Positions 1-8,757 of a DNA stretch of 64,000 nt are shown here, piece by piece. Under the pieces are notes generated by a model. That model was not told where the DNA came from, did no database searches, and saw nothing but the letters and a program-made list of their open reading frames with translations. The stretch lies in contig JAEUOR010000047.1 in NCBI GenBank assembly GCA_016790635.1, positions 57,227-121,226 on the forward strand, in the 5' to 3' direction. The stretch comes from Burkholderiales bacterium (GTDB lineage Bacteria; Pseudomonadota; Gammaproteobacteria; Burkholderiales; JAEUOS01). The position numbers were made by a program, and so were the translations under genes. Positions within the stretch are counted from its first letter, which is position 1. Every line of letters starts with the position of its first letter.

Positions 1-1
1 G

Positions 2-553
2 GAACTGATCGACTATTGCAAGGCCAACCCCGGCAAGGTGTACTACGGCTCGGCGGGCAACGGCAGCGCCGGGCACCTCGCGTTCGAGTACCTGAAGCTC
101 ACGACCAAGATGGACATCACGCACGTCCCCTACAAGGGCACCGGGCCGCAGCTGACCGACCTGATCGGCGGCCTGACCCAGGCCAGCTCCGCCGGCACCC
201 CGCCCCTGTTGCCGCACATTCGCTCCGGCAAGCTGCGCGCGATCTCGGTCGGCACCACCAAGCGCCTGCCGGAACTGCCGGACGTGATGACCATCGCCGA
301 GCAGGGCTACCCGGGCTTCGAGACGGTTCAGTGGTACGGCATGAACGCGCCGGGCAAGACGCCGCCGGCGATCCTGAAGCGCCTCGCCGACGAGGCGGCA
401 AGGGCAGCCAAATCCAAGGAAGTGCAGGCGCGCTTCGCCGACGACTCGACCGAGGAGATCGGCTCGACGCCGGAGGCTTACGCAGCCTTCATCAAGGCCG
501 AGCAGACGCGCTGGAGCCAGGTGGTCAAAGAGGCCAAGATCAAGGCCGACTAA
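2..553 (+). CDS. Bug/TctC-family tricarboxylate-type substrate-binding protein, C-terminal part
   Basis: This is the C-terminal ~183 residues of a periplasmic Bug receptor; the signal peptide and first lobe lie left of the window. Family marks visible are the SAGNGSAGHLAFE stretch, HVPYKGTGPQLTDLIGG, the RSGKLRAISV segment, and the ending with alternating Lys and Ala (KEAKIKAD). Bug proteins bind small carboxylates or amides in the periplasm and usually work with TctAB membrane partners or act alone as sensors; no TctA or TctB is visible here. Its stop codon overlaps the stop of the convergent PEP-CTERM gene by two bases. The ligand cannot be predicted. Confidence 0.9.
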   Translation, partial: ELIDYCKANPGKVYYGSAGNGSAGHLAFEYLKLTTKMDITHVPYKGTGPQLTDLIGGLTQASSAGTPPLLPHIRSGKLRAISVGTTKRLPELPDVMTIAEQGYPGFETVQWYGMNAPGKTPPAILKRLADEAARAAKSKEVQARFADDSTEEIGSTPEAYAAFIKAEQTRWSQVVKEAKIKAD

Positions 554-1305
554 GCCACCTTGCGTCGACGCGTGGCCGCGAGGCCGGCGAGCGCCAACCC
601 GACCAGCAGCATCGAGCCGGGTTCCGGAATATGGAAGGCGCGTCCGGTCGCGTCGGTAATGACGCTGAACTCCCCAATGCTTTCCGCGCGCACGATGATG
701 AATCCGCCGATTGTGATGGTACCGCTGCCGCCGGTTCCGCCACCTAAGGTCGTGTAGGTCGGATTGAAGATGTAGGCGCTCGACATGAAGGGATCGGTCA
801 GGGGGCCCAGGCCGTCGCCGTCGATGTCGATCGCGTCGATCCCTGCTTCGAATCCGGAAAGCGCGAAGAACGCGCCTGCCGAAGCGAAGTCGCGCATCGG
901 GTCGTCGGCGCTGAGGTCCACGTCCCAGCTAAACGAGAACCCGAAGGCAATCCGGATATCGGTTGTGTCGGGTCCGGGGCCGCCTTCATTGTTGATTCGG
1001 ATCACGTGGCCCGTCATGCGGGTCGATTCCGCATACGAAGTCCCGGGCCCGGTCGCGGTACCGCTGACATCGATGATTTTTCCTGCAGGCAGGACACCGC
1101 TGCCGGTGATGAAAATCGTCGTGTGGGACGCGGAGGCCGCGCCGATCTCGGTCTTGGAGCCTGTATTGCTGTTGATCTCTACAGCGTCGGCCGTTCCGAT
1201 CGCAAAAGAAGAAACGGCGCTGGAGCTGTATATCGCGCCTGACCAGGCGGGAGAACACGTCAGGACGATGGCGGCGGTGGCAATGTGAATGACGAATGCT
1301 TTCAT
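550..1305 (-). CDS. PEP-CTERM sorting-domain protein (exported)
   Basis: This 251-residue protein starts with a signal peptide (MKAFVIHIATAAIVLTCSPAWSG) and ends with a PEP-CTERM tail: a PEPG motif, a hydrophobic helix and a final RRRK cluster. In bacteria with exosortase such tails are recognised and cleaved at the cell envelope, often with exopolysaccharide production. The middle is rich in Gly, Ser, Thr and Asp and looks like a beta-sandwich; no catalytic motif is recognised. I chose the ATG at 1305, which has GGAG seven bases upstream, over an in-frame TTG at 1317. No exosortase or EPS gene is near, so it is an orphan cargo gene. Confidence 0.85.
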   Translation of the reverse strand: MKAFVIHIATAAIVLTCSPAWSGAIYSSSAVSSFAIGTADAVEINSNTGSKTEIGAASASHTTIFITGSGVLPAGKIIDVSGTATGPGTSYAESTRMTGHVIRINNEGGPGPDTTDIRIAFGFSFSWDVDLSADDPMRDFASAGAFFALSGFEAGIDAIDIDGDGLGPLTDPFMSSAYIFNPTYTTLGGGTGGSGTITIGGFIIVRAESIGEFSVITDATGRAFHIPEPGSMLLVGLALAGLAATRRRKVA

Positions 1306-1571
1306 GGGAATCTCCAATCGGCTTCGGTTCGTTGCTGCCTAATTTTTATGCAATGTTTGCGCCAGTCGCAGGCGCCCAAGAAAAATCAACAAGTAAACAA
1401 GGTGTTGGCCATTGGGTTTCAAGCCTCCATCGCAAGGATTTGCTATTGTGCGGTGCGTCATGTAAGCTTTTTCGACATTCAAATCCCCGCCCGCTCGGTC
1501 GTTGCTGCGTCGTCCCTTGACGTGGCGAGACCACCCTTCCATGTAACGCCAGCTTTTTTGGAGGAACGCAC
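1306..1571. other. Divergent intergenic region between PEP-CTERM and Bug genes
   Basis: This is the longest gene-free stretch in the window and is more AT-rich than its surroundings (notably about 1340-1400 and 1460-1480). It must hold the promoters of both flanking genes. A good Shine-Dalgarno (GGAGG, about 1560-1564) precedes the Bug start. No convincing -35/-10 pair or operator could be assigned. A rightward ORF of about 100 codons here is judged spurious. Confidence 0.5.
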
Positions 1572-2549
1572 ATGCGCAATCGCACAATGCTGATTCAGGT
1601 GATTGCAGGTTTGTTGGCGGCTTGCCTGGCTTGGCCCGGCCTTGCCCAGACCTGGCCGCGCACCCCGATCAAGATGGTCGTCACCTTCCCGCCGGGCGGT
1701 TCGTCCGACATCGTCGCGCGCGTGCTCTCGCCGCTCCTGGCCGAGAAACTGGGGCAGAGCGTCATCGTCGACAACCGTCCCGGCGCCGGCGCAACCATCG
1801 GTGCGCGCGCAGTGGCCGAGGCGCCGGCCGACGGTTACACGCTGATGCTTTCCAACACGGCGCCGATCAGCATCTCGCCGTTCATGCTCGACAAGGCGCC
1901 CTACGACCCCATCAAGAGCTTCACGCATGTCTTCTACATCGGCGCGGTGCCCAACGTGTTCGCGGTGCATCCCTCGGTGCCGGCCAGGAACATGGCTGAA
2001 CTGGTTGCCTGGCTCAAGGCGCAGAAGGACCCGACGCCCTTCGGCAGCGGCGGGGTCGGCTCCATCGGCCATATCGTCGGCGAGATCTTCAAGGGCAATG
2101 CCGGGGTGCAGATGAACCACGTGCCCTACCGTGGTTCGTCGCCGATGCACACCGACCTTCTGGGCGGGACCATCAAGGTCGCCGTCGACAGCCTGGCGCA
2201 GAACATTCCCTACATGAAGGGCGGGCAATTGCGCCTGCTGGCTGTCACGTCGCGTGATCGCATGACCAGCGCCCCGGAGATCCCGACGGTCGGCGAGGCC
2301 GGGTTTCCCAACCTGATCGCCGAGAACTTCCTGGGCGTGTCCGGTCCCGCGGGTTTGCCGCGCGAGATCGTGACGCAGGTCCATGGCGCGATGGCCGAGA
2401 TCGTCCGCCGTCCCGATGTGGTCAGGAAACTCGACGAACTCGGCATCGCGCCGCGCGCCATGTCGTCCGCCGATTTCCAGACCTTCGTCGCCAACCAGGT
2501 CAATGCCTGGGCGCCTGCGGTGCGCGCTTCCGGCGCGCGCCTCAATTGA
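1572..2549 (+). CDS. Bug/TctC-family substrate-binding protein
   Basis: A complete 325-residue periplasmic binding protein of the Bug (Bordetella uptake gene)/TctC family, close to the usual length. It has a signal peptide ending in GLAQ, then the family hallmarks TWPRTPIKMVVTFPPGGSSD (ligand-binding loop), VVDNRPGAGATIGA-like segment, the DGYTLMLSNT loop, and NHVPYRGSSPMHTDLLGG. Start ATG is supported by GGAGG about eight bases upstream. It lies four bases before a BMP-domain gene and is followed by another Bug receptor, forming a likely three-gene unit. The solute is unknown; the family binds di- and tricarboxylates, aromatic acids and nicotinate-like compounds. Confidence 0.92.
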   Translation: MRNRTMLIQVIAGLLAACLAWPGLAQTWPRTPIKMVVTFPPGGSSDIVARVLSPLLAEKLGQSVIVDNRPGAGATIGARAVAEAPADGYTLMLSNTAPISISPFMLDKAPYDPIKSFTHVFYIGAVPNVFAVHPSVPARNMAELVAWLKAQKDPTPFGSGGVGSIGHIVGEIFKGNAGVQMNHVPYRGSSPMHTDLLGGTIKVAVDSLAQNIPYMKGGQLRLLAVTSRDRMTSAPEIPTVGEAGFPNLIAENFLGVSGPAGLPREIVTQVHGAMAEIVRRPDVVRKLDELGIAPRAMSSADFQTFVANQVNAWAPAVRASGARLN

Positions 2550-2553
2550 CGCC

Positions 2554-3465
2554 ATGACGCGGGTCGCGGTCGTCCTGTTCGGCCCGCGCGGAGAGGGCGG
2601 CTTCAATGAGTGCGGCGCCGCCGGCGCGGAGCGCGCGCGCGCGCATGCGCCAGGCCTCGAGATCGTCTGGTGCGAACCGCCGGCCGACCGCGCCGCCTGC
2701 GTGCGCGATCTGGCGCGGCAGGGCTACGCGCTGATCGTCGCGCACGGCGGGCAGGGCGACGCGCCCGTCGCTTCCGTGGCCCCGGACTTCCCCGCCACGG
2801 CCTTCGTGGTCACGCAGGGGTCGCAGCCGGCTGCCAATGTGGCCTGCTACGACGCGCAGCAGGAACACTCGGCTTATCTGGCTGGAGTGCTGGCGGCGCT
2901 CGAGACGCGCACCGGCGTGGTCGCGCATATGTCGGGCGAGCGCGTGCGTCCGGGGCTCAAGGGACGCGCCGCGTTCGCCGACGGCGTCGCGCGCACGCGA
3001 CCCGGGGTGCGGCTCCTGACCACGTTCTGCGGCGACCAGCATGACCCCGACCTCGCCTACCGCGTCGTCGCCGCGCAGGCGCGGGCCGGTGCCGACATCC
3101 TGTTCGCGATGATCGACGGCGGGCGCGCGGGTGCGCTACGCGCCGGTAGCGAATTCGGCGTGCGCCACATCGGCAATGTCTTCGACTGGACCGTGCGCGA
3201 GCCCGCGTCCTGCATTGCCTCCGCGGTGGCCGATTCCGGCGAATGCATCGCGCGCGCGGTGCGTGATCATGCAGCCGGGGCCTTGCGGATGGGTACAGTC
3301 GTGCATATCGGCAGCGAGGCGCCGGAAGTCGTGCGCCTGGCAATGGGCGCGGCGATCGGTGCGGATACGCGTGCCGTGATCGCCGCGGCCGCGCAGCAGT
3401 TGGCTGAAGGCAGGATTCGTCCGGCGGCCGAATACACCGGGCGCGAATTCGAGTTCGCCGCCTAG
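2554..3465 (+). CDS. BMP/Med-like periplasmic-binding-fold protein lacking a signal peptide
   Basis: The 303-residue product resembles the BMP (PnrA/Med) family of purine-nucleoside-type binding proteins: an N-terminal beta strand VAVVLFG, a GGFNECG segment, the GYALIVAHGGQG loop, the AYLAGVLAA helix start and GADILFAMIDGG. Members of this family are normally lipoproteins of ABC importers. Here translation starts directly at the fold (ATG 2554, four bases after the upstream stop), with no signal peptide or lipobox. It is therefore probably cytoplasmic, perhaps a ligand sensor or an enzyme. An in-frame start far upstream inside the Bug gene would not add a signal peptide. Flanked by Bug receptors on both sides. 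Confidence 0.75.
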   Translation: MTRVAVVLFGPRGEGGFNECGAAGAERARAHAPGLEIVWCEPPADRAACVRDLARQGYALIVAHGGQGDAPVASVAPDFPATAFVVTQGSQPAANVACYDAQQEHSAYLAGVLAALETRTGVVAHMSGERVRPGLKGRAAFADGVARTRPGVRLLTTFCGDQHDPDLAYRVVAAQARAGADILFAMIDGGRAGALRAGSEFGVRHIGNVFDWTVREPASCIASAVADSGECIARAVRDHAAGALRMGTVVHIGSEAPEVVRLAMGAAIGADTRAVIAAAAQQLAEGRIRPAAEYTGREFEFAA

Positions 3466-3491
3466 AAGATTTTCTTTCTGGAGTCGCTCCG

Positions 3492-4469
3492 ATGAGACTT
3501 GGCAAGCGGCTGCTTGCAGCCATTTCCATTGCCCTGCTGTTGGCAGGGTCCGTCAGCCATGTCGCCGCGCAAACCTGGCCGACCCGCCCGGTGCGCCTGG
3601 TTGTGTCCTTTCCGCCGGGTGGCGGTGCCGATGCGATCGCGCGCCTCCTGGCGCCCAGGATCGCCGACGGCCTCGGGCAGTCGGTGGTGGTGGAGAATCG
3701 CGGCGGCGGTGGCGGCACCATCGGCGCCGATGCGGTCGCCAAGTCCGCGCCCGATGGCTACACCTTCCTGCTCGATGCGTCCGGGCACAGCGTCAACCCG
3801 TCGCTGCAGCCGAAGATGCCCTTCGATACATTGAAGGACCTGGCCTCGGTGTCGCTCCTGGTCACGGTGCCCAACGTGCTGGTCGTGCACCCCTCGTTTC
3901 CGGCGGCCTCGGTCAAGGAATTCATCGCGCTCGTCAAGGGCAAGCCCGGCCAGTTCTCGTTCGCTTCCAGCGGCAACGGCGGGGCGCAGCATCTGGCCGG
4001 GGAACTCTTCAAGGCCCAGGCCGGGCTCTTCATGGTGCACATTCCCTATCGTGGCGGCGGACCGGCGTTGATCGACGTCATGTCCAACCAGGTGCCGATC
4101 TTCTTCGGCAACATGGCCTCGACCCTGCCTCACATCCGTGCCGGCAAGTTGCGCCCCCTGGGACTGACCGGGCGCACGCGCTCGCCGGCACTTCCGGCGA
4201 CCCCGACCATCGCCGAGGAAGGACTCAAGGGCTACGAGGTCTATGAGTGGAACGGCGTGTTCGCACCTGCCGGCACGCCTGCCGACGTGGTGGCGCGCAT
4301 GCAGCGCGAGATCGCGCGCGCCATGGGCCTGCCCGAGGTGCGCGAGCGCCTTGCGACCTTGGGCGCGGAGCCGATCGCGTCCAGCGCGGTGGAACTCGAG
4401 CGCTTTCGCCGCGCGGAAATCGAAAAGTGGGCGGCGGTCATCAAGCGCGCCGGCATCAAGGCCGATTAA
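3492..4469 (+). CDS. Bug/TctC-family substrate-binding protein
   Basis: A complete 325-residue Bug receptor with a signal peptide ending near SHVAAQ, then TWPTRPVRLVVSFPPGGGAD, VVVENRGGGGGTIGAD, DGYTFLLDASG and MVHIPYRGGGPALIDVM. GGAG precedes the ATG by about nine bases. It follows the BMP-domain gene by 26 bases and is likely co-transcribed with it. A periplasmic location and binding of an organic acid are inferred from the family; no TctAB partners are present. It ends convergently with the MFS gene. Confidence 0.92.
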   Translation: MRLGKRLLAAISIALLLAGSVSHVAAQTWPTRPVRLVVSFPPGGGADAIARLLAPRIADGLGQSVVVENRGGGGGTIGADAVAKSAPDGYTFLLDASGHSVNPSLQPKMPFDTLKDLASVSLLVTVPNVLVVHPSFPAASVKEFIALVKGKPGQFSFASSGNGGAQHLAGELFKAQAGLFMVHIPYRGGGPALIDVMSNQVPIFFGNMASTLPHIRAGKLRPLGLTGRTRSPALPATPTIAEEGLKGYEVYEWNGVFAPAGTPADVVARMQREIARAMGLPEVRERLATLGAEPIASSAVELERFRRAEIEKWAAVIKRAGIKAD

Positions 4470-4509
4470 GACCTGGAGGCGCGCTTGACGCGCGCTGGCG
4501 AATGCGGCT

Positions 4510-5721
4510 TCATCCGCGCGCCATGGTCGGGCGCGCGAGCGCGACTGCGGTTGCCATGGCGAGCACGCCGAAGCCCGCGAAGGTCGGCAGGTAGCTGCCT
4601 GTCGCGGTGACGAGCGTGGCGCCGAGCGAAGGCAGGACCAGTACCCCGCTGAACATGGCTGCCGATCCCAGCCCGGTGGCCTCGGTACGCTTAGGTCCGC
4701 CCAGGCGCGCGAACTCGGCATAGGCCAGGCCCGTGGTGCCGTTGGCGGAGGCGCCGGCGATGGCGGTGACCACCAGCACCAGGGCGGCGGGCCAGTGCTC
4801 GCTGTAGAAGCCGGCAGCGATTGCGGCCGCTCCCGTGACAAAACCCAGCGCGGCCAGCAGCCCGCGCGCGCTGCCGATGCGATCGGCCAGCGCGCCCCAC
4901 AACGGCCGGCTGACCACCCCCGTGACTTGAAAGAGCGCCAGGGCCTGCGCCGCCGCGATGAGGCCGAAACCCGCGCGCTCGGTCAGTTGCACAGTCATGA
5001 AGGCGACGAAGCACAATTGCACCCCCTGGAAGACGAAGCTCGCCAGCGTCAGCCGACGCAGATTGGCGCTGGATGCCAGGAGGCCGCGCAGCTGTGCCAG
5101 CCCGCCGTGCGGCGCGGACGCGCTGGCCTGCGCCGGCGCATCCCACTGACGCCGCGGCCATTGCAGGCAGACCATGAAAAGCGCGATCGGTACCGCCGAC
5201 ATGAGTAGCGTCGCCTGCCAGCCCAGGTTGAGCGCCAGCGGCGGCAAGGCGAGCGCTGCCAGCACGCCGCCCAGCGGCACGCCGATCTGGCGCACGGACA
5301 GCACGAGGTTCAGCATGGACACGGGTGTGCGCGGCACCAGCAGGTGCGCGCTGACCGGCGCAGTCGCGCCGTAGGCCATGCCCAGCACCACCGCGCCCAG
5401 CGCCAGTGCGGCGGCATGTCCGCTGGCGCAGATGGCGAGCATGCACACGGCCGCCAGCAGCACCAGCTGGCTTACCCGCACGGCTCCGAAACGATGGATC
5501 AGGTTCGCCGCCGCGAGCGAGGAGACGATGCCCACACCATAGACCAGCGAGACGAAATAGCCGGAGAGCGCGCCGTCGATGCGAAGGTCGTGCGCGATCA
5601 CTGGTGCCAGCGATGGCACCGAGTACGCTGCCATCGTCGCCGCGGTCTGCATCGACATGGTCGCGGCGAGCGGTCCGAAGGGAAACGCGCCGTTCGGCTG
5701 CGTTGTCGGATGTGCGGGCAT
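4510..5721 (-). CDS. Major facilitator superfamily transporter
   Basis: A 403-residue membrane protein with about twelve predicted hydrophobic segments, typical MFS length. Between TM2 and TM3 lies the NLIHRFGAVRVSQ loop, and the second half carries the related RPLWGALADRIGSARG motif (a good G-x-L-a-D-R signature). It is probably a proton-coupled exporter or importer of a small metabolite. It is last in a leftward set after the FAH-family hydrolase (75-base gap), MBL hydrolase and Bug gene, so transport of the same substrate class is plausible but unproven. The final residues (RPTMARG) end 40 bases from the convergent Bug stop. Confidence 0.85.
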   Translation of the reverse strand: MPAHPTTQPNGAFPFGPLAATMSMQTAATMAAYSVPSLAPVIAHDLRIDGALSGYFVSLVYGVGIVSSLAAANLIHRFGAVRVSQLVLLAAVCMLAICASGHAAALALGAVVLGMAYGATAPVSAHLLVPRTPVSMLNLVLSVRQIGVPLGGVLAALALPPLALNLGWQATLLMSAVPIALFMVCLQWPRRQWDAPAQASASAPHGGLAQLRGLLASSANLRRLTLASFVFQGVQLCFVAFMTVQLTERAGFGLIAAAQALALFQVTGVVSRPLWGALADRIGSARGLLAALGFVTGAAAIAAGFYSEHWPAALVLVVTAIAGASANGTTGLAYAEFARLGGPKRTEATGLGSAAMFSGVLVLPSLGATLVTATGSYLPTFAGFGVLAMATAVALARPTMARG

Positions 5722-5796
5722 CGGCGGCCGGGTCAGTGCTCGGTCATGGCGCCGCCAGCAACTGCAGGCGGAAGCAGCGTTGCGACGGCTTCCTGA

Positions 5797-6729
5797 TCAG
5801 AGGACCCTAATCGGCAAGGGCGGAACCTCGCGCACGTGCGGCGCCGAGATGCGGTTGCGCAGCACGCCGATCCGCGCCACTTCGAGTTCGATCAGGTCGC
5901 CGTCCTTCATGAAGCGGCCCAGCTCGTTGCCGCAACCGCCGCCGACCGTGCCCGAGCCGAGGACCTCGCCCGGGTAGATCGTCTCCTCGAGAGAGGCGTA
6001 GGCGACGATGTCGGCAAATGTATGCTTCATCGCCGCGCTGTTGCCACGCGACCAGGTCTCGCCGTTGATGCATGCGGTCATCTCGAGGTCCTGCGGGTCA
6101 CCGATCTCGTCGGCGGTGGTAATCCACGGGCCCATGGCGTTGCCGGTGTCGAAGTCCTTGCCCTTGGCCGGACCCAGCTGACCGGCCATCTCGGCGTACT
6201 GCTCGTCGCGCGCGGAAAAGTCGTTGAAGACGGTGTAGCCGAAGACGTGGTCGAGCGCGGCGGCGCGCGACAGGTTCTTGCCCTCGCGTCCCATGATGAG
6301 GCCGATCTCCAGTTCGTAGTCGATGATGCGCGAGTACGCGGGCCAGTGCACCACGGCGTCATGGCCGACCACGCTGCAGGGGTTGCACTTGTAGTACACC
6401 GGGCGTTCGTACCAGACGCGGGCGATCTCGACCTTGGCCGGGTCGAGGCGCTCGGTGCCCAGGCCGAACAGGTGGCGGTTGGCGCGCGACTGGCGCACGT
6501 GCAGTTCGAAGCACAGGAAGTCGCGCATTCGCGGCGGCCGCGGGATCGGCGCCAGCAGCCGGACGCTGCGCAACTCGACCGGCTTGCCGGTCTTGAGGCG
6601 CGCGAGCGCCGCGGGTCCGGCCTCGATCAGGGCCAGCATGTCCGGGTGATTGGTGACCGGCACGATGCGGTCACCCTCGACGACGCCGACCCGGGTCTCG
6701 TCCCCGGAAACAAAGGTGGCGAGCTTCAA
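5797..6729 (-). CDS. Fumarylacetoacetate hydrolase (FAH)-family protein
   Basis: The 310-residue protein has the FAH fold: an N-terminal cap-like domain, then the metal-binding core with the DYELEIGLIMGREGK motif (two acidic ligands), NDFSARDEQ and a Gly-rich SGTVGGGC loop with TMKDGDLIEL-type ending. Family members hydrolyse or decarboxylate C-C bonds of beta-dicarbonyl or 2-oxo acids from aromatic catabolism, using Mg2+ or Mn2+. Its ATG overlaps the stop of the upstream MBL-fold gene by four bases, so the two are translationally coupled. The precise substrate is unknown; it is not obviously fumarylacetoacetase itself (too short and wrong context). Confidence 0.88.
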   Translation of the reverse strand: MKLATFVSGDETRVGVVEGDRIVPVTNHPDMLALIEAGPAALARLKTGKPVELRSVRLLAPIPRPPRMRDFLCFELHVRQSRANRHLFGLGTERLDPAKVEIARVWYERPVYYKCNPCSVVGHDAVVHWPAYSRIIDYELEIGLIMGREGKNLSRAAALDHVFGYTVFNDFSARDEQYAEMAGQLGPAKGKDFDTGNAMGPWITTADEIGDPQDLEMTACINGETWSRGNSAAMKHTFADIVAYASLEETIYPGEVLGSGTVGGGCGNELGRFMKDGDLIELEVARIGVLRNRISAPHVREVPPLPIRVL

Positions 6730-7697
6730 TGCTCCCCCGCGTGGCCGAAGTGCTTGTGTCCCATCAACTCCAGCATGCGCAGGATGTCCGGCGCCTCATC
6801 GGTCGGCGTGGCGCCGAACTCGCGGTAGCAGGCGTAGACATTGATGTACATGCGCTCGTCCTCGGCGAAATGCGCCCACGGATCGAGCGAGATGGCGTCG
6901 GCCGCCTGGATGAAATCCATGCCCTTGTCGAAGCACTTGCGCGCCTCGGCGCGCAGGTACTCGAGGTAACCCCTGAATTCGCGGATGCCCGACTTGTCGG
7001 TCAGCGCGCCGTGTCCGGGCACGACGACCTCCACATCCCAGGACAGCATCAGGTCGCAAGCCTTGATCCAGTTGGCGATCGGTCCGGCCCAGATGGCCGG
7101 GTGCGCGCTGTTGAAGAGCATGTCGCCGGTGTAGACCACCTTGTCTTGCGGCACGTGGACGATCACGTCGCCGCGCGTGTGCGCCGGTCCGACCTCGAGC
7201 AAGTGCACGTCCTTGTCGCCGACCTTCATGCGCATCTCGCCGGAGAAGGTTTCGGTCGGCAGTTCGAGGCGAATGCCCTGGAAGTCGAAGTGCCGGCCCA
7301 TCACCTCGTACCAGAATTTGCCGGCCACGCCCATGTTGCGCCATTCCTTTTGCCAGGTGGCGTACTGCGCCGGGGGCCTGAGCGGCATGTCCTCGGCCGC
7401 CGCGCGCGAGGCGATGATGCGGTGCCCCTCGAGAAGCTGGTTGCCGAAGAAGTGGTCGCCGTTGGCGTGCGTGTTGACCAGTGCGCCGATCGAGGCCGCG
7501 GCCGGGACCGCCTTCTTCATCGCATCGAGCATCTCGCGCGTGAGCTTCAGGTCGAAGAGCGTGTCGATGAGCAGCGTCTGGCCGCCGTCTTCGATCAGGC
7601 CGGCGTTGGACCAGCCCCAGCTGCCGTCGGGCATGAGCCACGCGTAATGGCCGTTGCCGATGTCGTGCAGGCCCTTGGTGTAGCGCCAGTCCTGCAT
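6726..7697 (-). CDS. Metallo-beta-lactamase-fold hydrolase with variant metal motif
   Basis: A 323-residue MBL-fold protein: LLIDTLFDLK strand, the metal motif NTHANGDHFFGN, a later GPAHTRGDVIVH motif, YTGDMLF and VVPGHGALTD. The canonical motif is H-x-H-x-D-H; here the second His is replaced by Asn (TH-A-N-GDH), a variant seen in a branch of the superfamily. It has no signal peptide. It sits one base after the Bug gene and overlaps the FAH-family gene by four bases, which suggests hydrolysis of an ester, lactone or thioester upstream of the FAH step. The substrate cannot be named. Confidence 0.85.
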   Translation of the reverse strand: MQDWRYTKGLHDIGNGHYAWLMPDGSWGWSNAGLIEDGGQTLLIDTLFDLKLTREMLDAMKKAVPAAASIGALVNTHANGDHFFGNQLLEGHRIIASRAAAEDMPLRPPAQYATWQKEWRNMGVAGKFWYEVMGRHFDFQGIRLELPTETFSGEMRMKVGDKDVHLLEVGPAHTRGDVIVHVPQDKVVYTGDMLFNSAHPAIWAGPIANWIKACDLMLSWDVEVVVPGHGALTDKSGIREFRGYLEYLRAEARKCFDKGMDFIQAADAISLDPWAHFAEDERMYINVYACYREFGATPTDEAPDILRMLELMGHKHFGHAGEH

Positions 7698-7698
7698 G

Positions 7699-8649
7699 TC
7701 AATCCGCCTTGATGCCGGCGTCGCGGATCACCTTGCCCCACTTCTCGTAATCCTTCTGCACGATTGTCGCGAACTCGGCGGGCGTGTTGCCGATGGTCTC
7801 CAGGCCGATGTCGGCGAGTTTCCTGCGCACCTCAGGCGTGGCAATCACGCGCGCGAAATCGGCGGCCACCCGGTCGACGATGGCCTGTGGCGTGCCGGCC
7901 GGCGCGAAGAGGCCATGCCAGGCGTCGCCGAAGAAGCCCGGCACCGTCTCGGCGATCGCCGGCACGTCGGGCAGAGACTCGAGGCGACGCGCGAGCGAGA
8001 CGCCGAGGCCGCGGGCCTTGCCGCCCTTGGCTGCCGGCACGCCGGTGGTGTAGGGCGTCATGGTCAGGTCGGTCTCGCCGGAGTAGACCGATTGCAGGGC
8101 CGGCGTGGTCATCGGGATGTGCAGCATCTTGGTTCCGGTCATGCCCAGGAAGAGTTCCATGACGATGTGCGTGCCGACGCCCACCCCGGCGGAGCTGTAG
8201 GTCAGCTTGCCCGGCTGCGCGCGGGCCATCGCGACCAACTCCTGCAAATTCGTGGCCGGCAGGCCGTTGCGCGCGACCAGCACGTAACCCAGGTTGACGA
8301 CCTGGGAGATGGGGACGAAGGCCTTGAGCGGATCGAAAGGCATCTTCGAGAACAGGTGCGGATTGGCGCAGATCACCGAATTGACCGTGTAGAGCAGCGT
8401 GTAGCCATCGGCCGGGGCGGTGGCGACGACCTGCGAGCCGATGTTGCCCGACGCACCAGTGCGGTTCTCGATGACGATCTGCTGGCCCCACATCTGCGCG
8501 ACAGCAGGCGTCGCCATGCGCATGACGATATCGGGCGAAGTGCCCGCGGGGAAGGGAATGATGAGGCGTACCGGGCGGTTCGGCCAGGCCGACTGGGCCT
8601 GCGCGACACATGCGGCCAAGGCCAGGAACAATGCAAACAGGGTGCGCAT
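7699..8649 (-). CDS. Bug/TctC-family substrate-binding protein
   Basis: A complete 316-residue Bug receptor: signal peptide ending ACVAQAQS, then AWPNRPVRLIIPFPAGTSPD, VIENRTGASGNIGSQ, DGYTLLYTVNS and MLHIPMTTPALQSVYSG. AGGAG lies ten bases before its ATG. It is first in the leftward Bug / MBL hydrolase / FAH hydrolase / MFS set, so it probably delivers or senses the substrate of those enzymes. It is divergent from the PaaA-like operon across a 227-base regulatory region. Confidence 0.92.
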   Translation of the reverse strand: MRTLFALFLALAACVAQAQSAWPNRPVRLIIPFPAGTSPDIVMRMATPAVAQMWGQQIVIENRTGASGNIGSQVVATAPADGYTLLYTVNSVICANPHLFSKMPFDPLKAFVPISQVVNLGYVLVARNGLPATNLQELVAMARAQPGKLTYSSAGVGVGTHIVMELFLGMTGTKMLHIPMTTPALQSVYSGETDLTMTPYTTGVPAAKGGKARGLGVSLARRLESLPDVPAIAETVPGFFGDAWHGLFAPAGTPQAIVDRVAADFARVIATPEVRRKLADIGLETIGNTPAEFATIVQKDYEKWGKVIRDAGIKAD

Positions 8650-8690
8650 GCAGGTGTCTCCTTCTGGGTCGATCTGTCGGGCTCAGGGTC

Positions 8691-8719
8691 AATCTACCCG
8701 AACCGGTGCGATGCGACAA
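8691..8719 (-). promoter_or_regulatory. Candidate leftward sigma-70 promoter for the Bug/MBL/FAH unit
   Basis: Read on the minus strand, TTGTCG (8719-8714) and TAGATT (8696-8691) are separated by 17 bases, each with four of six consensus matches. The hexamers lie about 40-70 bases before the Bug start codon. The call rests on sequence match only. Confidence 0.4.
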
Positions 8720-8757
8720 CCGCCCGCTGCGGCGGCTGTGTGCGATGCGGCCGGGGC

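Noticed and set aside
1285..1593. 102-codon rightward ORF in the first divergent region
   Set aside because: No ribosome binding site, overlaps the Bug start, and its composition is not coding-like.
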